NCBI RefSeq assembly: GCF_017315705.1
Contig: NZ_JAFLRF010000012.1
Coordinates: 30,795 to 94,794, forward strand
Reading direction: 5' to 3'
DNA from: Trinickia mobilis
Lineage (GTDB): Bacteria; Pseudomonadota; Gammaproteobacteria; Burkholderiales; Burkholderiaceae
Length of the DNA stretch: 64,000 nt
A program made the translations under genes and the position numbers. The notes below the pieces were generated by a model. The model searched no databases. It saw only the letters and a list, made by a program, of their open reading frames with translations, and had not been told where the DNA came from. Position 1 is the first letter of the stretch, and each line of letters starts with the position of its first letter. Of this stretch, positions 58,710-64,000 are shown piece after piece.

Positions 58710-58900
58710 GGTTGGGCTCTCAGTTGCTTGCGAAAGGTGGGAAGGGAAAGCCGGGGCGCACAACGACACGATGCGTCGGCGCCGGAAGCGAGCCGGTTCC
58801 AACTTATAATTGCGGTTTTGAGAAAAGCGTCAGACGCGCCCATTTTAATGCTTAGATGCTCTCCTGCCGCAACGTTGCCGACGCATTTTCCGTACCGCGC

Positions 58901-60157
58901 ATGCTGAAGCGCTTCGCGAATCAAGACGTCGCGAAAGCCGTCGCGAACATCGTCTGGCTCGGGCTCGAGCGCTTCACGCAAATCGGCGTCGCGATCGCGG
59001 TCAGCGGCATGCTCGCGCGTTATTTCGGTCCCGACGTGTTCGGCAAGTGGCAGTACGCGAACACACTCCTGCTCGTGCTCGCGCCGATCACCTGGGTTTG
59101 CGGCGCAGAAATTCTCGTGCCGACCATCGTTCATCGTCCGCCTGCGCAACTCGGCACCGTGCTCGGCAGCGCGTTCGTGCTGCGCCTGATCGTCTCCGCC
59201 GCCGCGTTGCTGCTCACGTGGGCCGGCATCGCGGCCGGCGCCACCGATCCGCTCGTCGGCGCGATGCTCGCCGGGCTCGCCGTCACGATGCTGTTTCGCG
59301 AGCCGTTCGTCGGCGTGATCAACTCGTGGCTGCAGAGCATGACGTACAGCAAGCCGCAGCTGCTCACGAGCATGACGACAGCGCTCATCAAGGCCGCGTT
59401 CGTCTACGTGCTCGTGCGCGCCGCCGCGGCGCCCGCGCGCTTTTCGTGGCTGTGGGCGGCCGAATCGGCGGCGATCGGCATCGTGCTGGTCCTCTATTAC
59501 ATCCATAGGAACGGCGGCAAGCTCGGCTGGCACGTCGATCGCTCGCTCTTTCGCCACTTCGCGACTTCGGGCACGGTGTTCTGGATCGGACTCATCTGCA
59601 TGTATCTGTTCCTGAAACTCGACCGGCTGATGCTCGAGCGCGCGATCTCGTTCGCCGATCTCGGCCGCTACTCGGCCGCGCAGCAGATCAACGAGAACTG
59701 GATCGCGCTCGCGCTGATGCTCGCGCAGACCATCGCGCCCGCGTTCGTCTATCGCGTGCAGGACGTCGCGCAACTGCGCCGCAACATGTGGCGGCTCACG
59801 CTCATGGCCGCGGCGCTGATGATCGCGGGCGCGTCCGTCCTCGACCTGCTCGCGCACCTCATCATTACGCGCGTGTTCGGGCCGAACTACGAAGGCGCAA
59901 TCGACATCTTCCGCTGGGCCGTATGGCTTTCGGTGCCCGCGGGCGTCGAAGCGATCGGCAACCTCGTCGTGCTCAAATACCAGGCGAAGTTCGTGCTGCT
60001 GTCGAAGTGGCTCTTCGCGCTCGCGGTCGCGTTCGTCGCGAATCTGCTGCTGATCCCTCGCATCGGTTCGTACGGCGCGCTCGCCGGGCTCGCGGCCGGC
60101 TATCTCGCAGCCTGCTCGGTCAACCTCTACTACATCCGCTACAAGCTGCGCCCATGA
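58901..60157 (+). CDS. Polysaccharide flippase (Wzx-like, MOP superfamily)
   Basis: 418 residues from ATG 58901 (MLKRFANQDVAKAVANIVWLG); an earlier in-frame start (58856) is less likely. About 10-12 hydrophobic helices are visible. The N-terminal pattern NIVWLGLERFTQIGVAIAVSGMLARYFGPDVFGKWQYA is typical of oligosaccharide-unit translocases. Its function would be flipping lipid-linked O-antigen or exopolysaccharide units. It overlaps the next glycosyltransferase gene by four bases (ATGA). Confidence 0.85.
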   Translation: MLKRFANQDVAKAVANIVWLGLERFTQIGVAIAVSGMLARYFGPDVFGKWQYANTLLLVLAPITWVCGAEILVPTIVHRPPAQLGTVLGSAFVLRLIVSAAALLLTWAGIAAGATDPLVGAMLAGLAVTMLFREPFVGVINSWLQSMTYSKPQLLTSMTTALIKAAFVYVLVRAAAAPARFSWLWAAESAAIGIVLVLYYIHRNGGKLGWHVDRSLFRHFATSGTVFWIGLICMYLFLKLDRLMLERAISFADLGRYSAAQQINENWIALALMLAQTIAPAFVYRVQDVAQLRRNMWRLTLMAAALMIAGASVLDLLAHLIITRVFGPNYEGAIDIFRWAVWLSVPAGVEAIGNLVVLKYQAKFVLLSKWLFALAVAFVANLLLIPRIGSYGALAGLAAGYLAACSVNLYYIRYKLRP

Positions 60158-60987
60158 CGACGACCTTTCCTTCCACCGTCGTGAATGTCGTGCTCGACGA
60201 CGTCGCCGTGCTGCTGCCCGCGTACAACGGGCAGCAAGACGTCGAGCGCACGCTCGCGTCGTTCGTCGAGAGCGCACCCGTGCACGTGCTGATCGTCGAC
60301 GACGGCAGCACGCCGCCGATCGTCGCGCCGACGCTGCCGAGCCTGTCGATCGAAGTGCTGCGCATGCCGGTCAACGGCGGCATCGAGCGCGCGCTGCAAG
60401 CGGGCATCGACGCGCTTGCCGAACGCGGCTACCCGTACGCCGCGCGCATCGACGCAGGCGACCTCGCCGCACCGGGACGGCTCGCGAAGCAGCGCGCGTA
60501 TCTCGAAGCGCACCGCCACGTGGCCGCCGTCGGCATGTGGACGCAGGTCGTGACGCGCGACGGCAAGCCGCTCTTCATGCTCGCGCCGCCCGCCGAGCCG
60601 CGCGCGATTCGCCGCACGCGCTTCTTTCGCGTGCCGCTCGTGCATCCGGCGACGATGCTGCGCGTCGCCGCCGTGCGCGAAGTCGGCAACTATCGAGCAA
60701 AATACCGCGCGGCCGAAGACCTCGATCTGTTCCTGCGCCTGATGGAGCGCTACGACTGCGCGAACCTGCCGGAACTCGGCCTCTACTACGAACTGAACGA
60801 AGGCGGCATCAGCGCGACGAAGCGGCGCCGCCAAGTCGCTTCCACGCTCGCGCTGCAACTGCACTACTTCAATCCGCTCAACCCGTACGACTGGGCCGGG
60901 CTCGCGAAGAACCTGCTCCATTTCGTGACGCCCTACACGATGCTGCAACGGATCAAGCGCTCGCTCTTCGCGACGCACACCGCTTAA
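60154..60987 (+). CDS. Family 2 glycosyltransferase
   Basis: 277 residues from ATG 60154, overlapping the flippase stop. GT-A fold motifs are VAVLLPAYNGQQDVERTLASF, LIVDDGSTPP and RIDAGDLAAPGRLAKQ, where IDAGD takes the DXD position. EDLDLFLRLMERY carries the ED general-base motif. Cytoplasmic, inverting transfer of a sugar to a lipid-linked acceptor is expected. The sugar is not predictable. It is part of the flippase-GT2-GT4-galE run. Confidence 0.88.
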   Translation: MTTTFPSTVVNVVLDDVAVLLPAYNGQQDVERTLASFVESAPVHVLIVDDGSTPPIVAPTLPSLSIEVLRMPVNGGIERALQAGIDALAERGYPYAARIDAGDLAAPGRLAKQRAYLEAHRHVAAVGMWTQVVTRDGKPLFMLAPPAEPRAIRRTRFFRVPLVHPATMLRVAAVREVGNYRAKYRAAEDLDLFLRLMERYDCANLPELGLYYELNEGGISATKRRRQVASTLALQLHYFNPLNPYDWAGLAKNLLHFVTPYTMLQRIKRSLFATHTA

Positions 60988-61022
60988 GCGGCAGCGCGTT
61001 CACGCCGCCGCCCTCCCCTTCC

Positions 61023-62186
61023 ATGAACCGCACGAAGCCCCGCATGAAGCCAGCTTCCAAGCCGCTTGCCATCAGTCTCGTCTGCAACACCGCGTGGGCG
61101 ATCTATACCTACCGGCACGGCCTGATCAAGATGCTGACCGGCAAGGGCGCCCAAGTGACGGTGCTCGCGCCGCGCGACCGGACGTTCCCGCTGCTCGAAC
61201 AGATGGGCTGCCGCTGCATCGACCTGCCCGTTTCATCGAAGGGCACCAATCCGCGCGACGACTTGCGCACGCTCATCGCGCTCTATCGGCTGTACCGGAC
61301 CCTCAAGCCGAGCCTCGTCTTCCACTACACGATCAAGCCGAACATCTACGGCTCGATCGCCGCGAAGCTCGCGGGCGTGCCGTCGGTCGCGGTGACGACC
61401 GGGCTCGGTTACGTGTTCATCCGGAAGAGCCGCGCCGCGCAAGTCGCGAAGCAGCTCTACCGCTTCGCGTTTCGCTTCCCGCGCGAAGTCTGGTTCCTCA
61501 ATCGAGACGACCAGGCGGCCTTCCTGAACGAGCGCCTGCTCGCGCATCCGGAACGCGCGCGGCTCTTACACGGCGAGGGCGTCGACCTCGAGCACTTCGC
61601 GTACGAAAGTCTGCCGGAAAAAAAATCAGAATTTATTTTTGTATTAATTGGGCGCTTGCTTTGGGATAAGGGCGTCGGCGAATATGTCGAGGCCGCGCGG
61701 CGCCTGCGCGCGAAATATCCGCAGGCGCGCTTTCAGTTGCTCGGACCGGTCGGCGTCGCGAATCCGAGCGCGATTTCGCAAGCGGAAGTCGAGGCGTGGC
61801 AGCGCGAAGGCCTGATCGAATATCTGGGCGAAGCGCACGACGTGCGCCCGCACATCGCGAACGCCGACTGCGTCGTGCTGCCGTCCTATCGCGAAGGCGT
61901 GCCGCGCACGCTGATGGAGGCGTCGGCGATGGGCCGCCCGATCGTCGCGACCGACGTGCCGGGCTGCCGCGAGGTCGTCGCCGATGGCGTCACCGGCCTG
62001 CTGTGCGAAGTGCGCAACGCGGAAAGCCTCGCGGCGAAGCTCGCGCAAATGCTCGACATGAGCGTCGACGCGCGGCGCGCGATGGGCGAGAACGGCCGAC
62101 ACAAAGTCGCGGCAGAATTCGACGAGGCAGGGGTCGTCGAGCGGTACAAGGACACCCTGCGCACGTGGACTGGCGCATCACTCTGA
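61023..62186 (+). CDS. Family 4 glycosyltransferase
   Basis: 387 residues from ATG 61023 (ATG 61044 is an alternative). N-terminal Rossmann domain: SLVCNTAWAIYTYRHGLIKML, FHYTIKPNIYGSIAAKLAGV and TGLGYVFIRKS. C-terminal GT-B domain: FVLIGRLLWDKGVGEYVEAA, DCVVLPSYREGVPRTLMEASAMGRPIVATDVPG with the EX7E nucleotide-sugar motif. This subgroup includes O-antigen/capsule galactosaminyl or fucosaminyl transferases. An unusually AT-rich patch at about 61615-61672 interrupts its GC-rich codon use. Confidence 0.9.
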   Translation: MNRTKPRMKPASKPLAISLVCNTAWAIYTYRHGLIKMLTGKGAQVTVLAPRDRTFPLLEQMGCRCIDLPVSSKGTNPRDDLRTLIALYRLYRTLKPSLVFHYTIKPNIYGSIAAKLAGVPSVAVTTGLGYVFIRKSRAAQVAKQLYRFAFRFPREVWFLNRDDQAAFLNERLLAHPERARLLHGEGVDLEHFAYESLPEKKSEFIFVLIGRLLWDKGVGEYVEAARRLRAKYPQARFQLLGPVGVANPSAISQAEVEAWQREGLIEYLGEAHDVRPHIANADCVVLPSYREGVPRTLMEASAMGRPIVATDVPGCREVVADGVTGLLCEVRNAESLAAKLAQMLDMSVDARRAMGENGRHKVAAEFDEAGVVERYKDTLRTWTGASL

Positions 62187-62198
62187 CGGAGAACAGCA

Positions 62199-63221
62199 AT
62201 GGCAGACAAGGGCACGATTCTGGTGACGGGCGGAGCGGGCTACATCGGATCGCACACGGCGGTCGAATTGCTCAATGGCGGCTATGACGTCGTAATCGTC
62301 GACAACCTCGTCAACAGCAATCGCGAAGCGGTGAAGCGCGTCGAGACAATTGCGGGCAAGCCCGTTGCGTTTCATGAAGCCGACGTGCGCGACGAAGCCG
62401 CGCTCGCGCGCATCTTCGATGCGCATCCGATCACCGGCGCGATTCACTTCGCGGCACTGAAGGCGGTCGGCGAATCGGTCGCGAAGCCGATCGACTACTA
62501 CCGCAACAACATCGACAGCCTGCTCGTGCTGCTCGACACGATGCGCGCGCGCAACGTGAAGCAGTTCGTGTTCAGCTCGTCGGCGACCGTTTATGGCGTG
62601 CCGAAAAGCTCGCCGATCGACGAATCGTTCCCGCTGTCCGCGACGAATCCGTACGGCCAGAGCAAGCTGATCGCCGAGCAGGTGCTGCGCGACCTCGAGA
62701 TCTCCGATCCGTCCTGGCGCATCGCCACGCTGCGCTATTTCAACCCGGTGGGCGCGCACGAGAGCGGCTTGATCGGCGAGGACCCGGCGGGCGTGCCGAA
62801 TAACTTGATGCCATACGTCGCGCAGGTCGCGGTCGGCAAGCTCGCGAAGCTGCGCGTGTTCGGCGGCGACTACGACACGCCGGACGGCACCGGCGTGCGC
62901 GACTATATCCACGTGGTCGACCTCGCACGCGGGCATACCGCGGCGCTCGATGCGCTGAAGACACGCGATGCGAGCTTCGTTGTCAACCTCGGCACCGGCC
63001 AGGGATATAGCGTGCTCGAAGTGGTGCGCGCGTTCGAAGCGGCATCGGGGCGCCCGGTGCCGTATGAGATCGTCGCGCGGCGGCCCGGCGACGTGGCCGA
63101 GTGCTATGCGAACCCGGCGGCGGCCGAGGCACTGCTCGGCTGGCGCGCGCAGTACGGCATCGAGCGGATGTGCACCGACCATTGGCGCTGGCAGTCGACG
63201 AATCCGAACGGCTTTGACTGA
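62199..63221 (+). CDS. galE: UDP-glucose 4-epimerase GalE
   Basis: 340-residue short-chain dehydrogenase-type epimerase converting UDP-glucose and UDP-galactose. NAD-binding GGAGYIGSH is at 11-19, the catalytic Ser/Tyr/Lys set is FSSSATVYG (125-133) with Tyr152 and Lys156 in NPYGQSK. The downstream markers RYFNPVGAHESGLIGEDP and GVRDYIHVVDLARGH are complete. It lies 12 bases after the GT4 gene and ends the polysaccharide run, supplying UDP-galactose or a related sugar. Confidence 0.96.
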   Translation: MADKGTILVTGGAGYIGSHTAVELLNGGYDVVIVDNLVNSNREAVKRVETIAGKPVAFHEADVRDEAALARIFDAHPITGAIHFAALKAVGESVAKPIDYYRNNIDSLLVLLDTMRARNVKQFVFSSSATVYGVPKSSPIDESFPLSATNPYGQSKLIAEQVLRDLEISDPSWRIATLRYFNPVGAHESGLIGEDPAGVPNNLMPYVAQVAVGKLAKLRVFGGDYDTPDGTGVRDYIHVVDLARGHTAALDALKTRDASFVVNLGTGQGYSVLEVVRAFEAASGRPVPYEIVARRPGDVAECYANPAAAEALLGWRAQYGIERMCTDHWRWQSTNPNGFD

Positions 63222-63892
63222 CGGCCATGGATCGACACGAGCGACATCGCAGTCGTCCTGGTGCAGCGTATAGAGTTCGCTTTCACACGAAGCCGAGCTG
63301 CCCACACGCACGTGTTCAGGGCCGAGTCCAGATTCAGGCCCTTGCCCGGTTCTACCGTCGTTTCTTCTTTACGTTTGCGAGGCATAAAGCGGCTCCTGGC
63401 GCGTAGAACCCATTTGCCTCACTGATACGCATGTCGTTTTTCGCTGAATTTGACGCAGTGTCACGACGCGTAACGGTTAATTCTTCCCTCCCAGCCCCTG
63501 GCTTTTTTAGTTTTTTTTGCCTTATTTTTAGGGTGCCATACTTGGCTCACTGGTGGTTGATCGAAAACGGGCGGCAGCTTGCGCAAGCTCGGCATTCTTA
63601 TAGCTATAAATCCAAGAGGAGGTGCCGAATTGAACAGTTTCGATACAGCAATCCAGACTCTCGTAATATCGGCCCGGCAACTACTGGCAATAGTGCGAGC
63701 TTCGGTGCAAGCATGACGGATGGACCGATTGAAAAGCGATTCGCAAGGAGATCACCATGCCTCGCGAATTCGCGAAATCGTGCAGCATCGAGGCGTTCAC
63801 TATGAGCCTTCTGGTCCGGTCGACGTAGCCGGACCATTCGTCGTCCAGACTGACGAGGGTGACCTCCAAGACCCATCGCGCACATCTCCAGA
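63222..63892. other. 671-base terminal region without a supported protein gene
   Basis: Contains a T-rich stretch at about 63502-63527 just after a small CCAG/CTGG dyad (63491-63501), a possible galE terminator. A reverse-strand frame starting at 63385 (MPRKRKEETTVEPGKG) has a good AGGAG but runs antisense into galE. A 23-codon plus-strand frame at about 63757 also has AAGGAG (MPREFAKSCSIEAF). None is recognised. It looks like decayed DNA between galE and a dehydrogenase gene. Confidence 0.35.
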
Positions 63893-64000
63893 TCAGCGCA
63901 TGCCTCCACTCGCGATAAGATGTCCACCCGTCATCCAGCGCGCGTCGTCCGACGCAAGAAACACGGCGATCGACGCGATGTCATCCGGCTGACCCAACCG
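63893..64000 (-). CDS. Short-chain dehydrogenase/reductase (SDR), C-terminal fragment
   Basis: Reverse strand, running off the window end. The last 35 codons read RLGQPDDIASIAVFLASDDA, then RWMTGGHLIASGGMR and TGA at 63893-63895. The RxGxPxDIAxxxxFLASDxAxxxTG pattern followed by a GG-containing tail is diagnostic of the C-terminal end of classical SDRs such as 3-oxoacyl-ACP reductase relatives. Substrate cannot be inferred. Start and catalytic part lie outside the window. Confidence 0.8.
   Translation of the reverse strand, partial: RLGQPDDIASIAVFLASDDARWMTGGHLIASGGMR

Noticed and set aside
58706..60277. A 523-codon reverse frame across the flippase gene
   Set aside because: Composition is Arg/Asp/Glu/His-rich noise opposite a clear membrane protein; no start signal or domain.

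Overview
The window is a GC-rich chromosomal segment of a betaproteobacterium, most likely family Burkholderiaceae (Paraburkholderia/Burkholderia/Trinickia-like). This rests on the urea transporter beside a ureDABCEFG cluster with a His-tailed UreE, the waaC–Kdo hydroxylase–waaA lipopolysaccharide block, and a large type VI secretion system (T6SS) of Burkholderiales layout. No species can be fixed without a database search. I saw no rRNA, tRNA, CRISPR array or intact insertion sequence.

Layout. 1–8.6 kb: the end of a urea ABC transporter operon (urtC, urtD, urtE) and the urease operon (ureD, ureA, ureB, ureC, ureE, ureF, ureG). Together these import urea and hydrolyse it with a nickel enzyme. 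Between urtE and ureD sits a low-GC scar: a broken RNase A-like contact-dependent-inhibition toxin followed by an intact immunity gene. A near-perfect sigma-54 promoter lies ahead of ureA, and a REP-like double hairpin separates ureF from ureG. 8.6–12.6 kb: a hipBA toxin–antitoxin pair with a repeated operator, otsA (trehalose-6-phosphate synthase) and an orphan gene.

12.8–22.9 kb: a two-partner secretion locus. The reverse-strand operon encodes a CHAT/TPR caspase-like protein, a TpsB outer-membrane transporter and a 1281-residue TpsA exoprotein. Divergent from it is a membrane Hanks-type Ser/Thr kinase with a DUF4384-like C-terminus. glgP (glycogen phosphorylase) follows at 23–25.5 kb.

25.5–52.4 kb: a T6SS island. 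The reverse-strand block reads, in transcription order, tssA, tssB, tssC, hcp, tagJ, tssE, tssF, tssG, clpV, PAAR-like, vgrG, tagH (FHA), tssK, tssL-OmpA, tssM, tagF, then an OmpA-like gene and an HExxH protein gene. No tssJ lipoprotein gene is visible. Divergently, a sigma-like regulator and a PP2C phosphatase are encoded; with the FHA protein and the kinase they could form a phosphorylation switch. Beyond them is an orphan protein with a Cys–His motif resembling CNF1/BLF1 deamidase toxins.

52.9–63.2 kb: envelope polysaccharide genes: waaA, a Kdo hydroxylase and waaC on the reverse strand, a DUF2242-type lipoprotein, a phosphomannomutase/phosphoglucomutase, then a forward run of a flippase, two glycosyltransferases and galE. 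The last 0.8 kb is mostly non-coding and ends in the 3' end of a reverse-strand short-chain dehydrogenase.

Functional assignments come from reading motifs and layout by eye; no alignment or database search was run.
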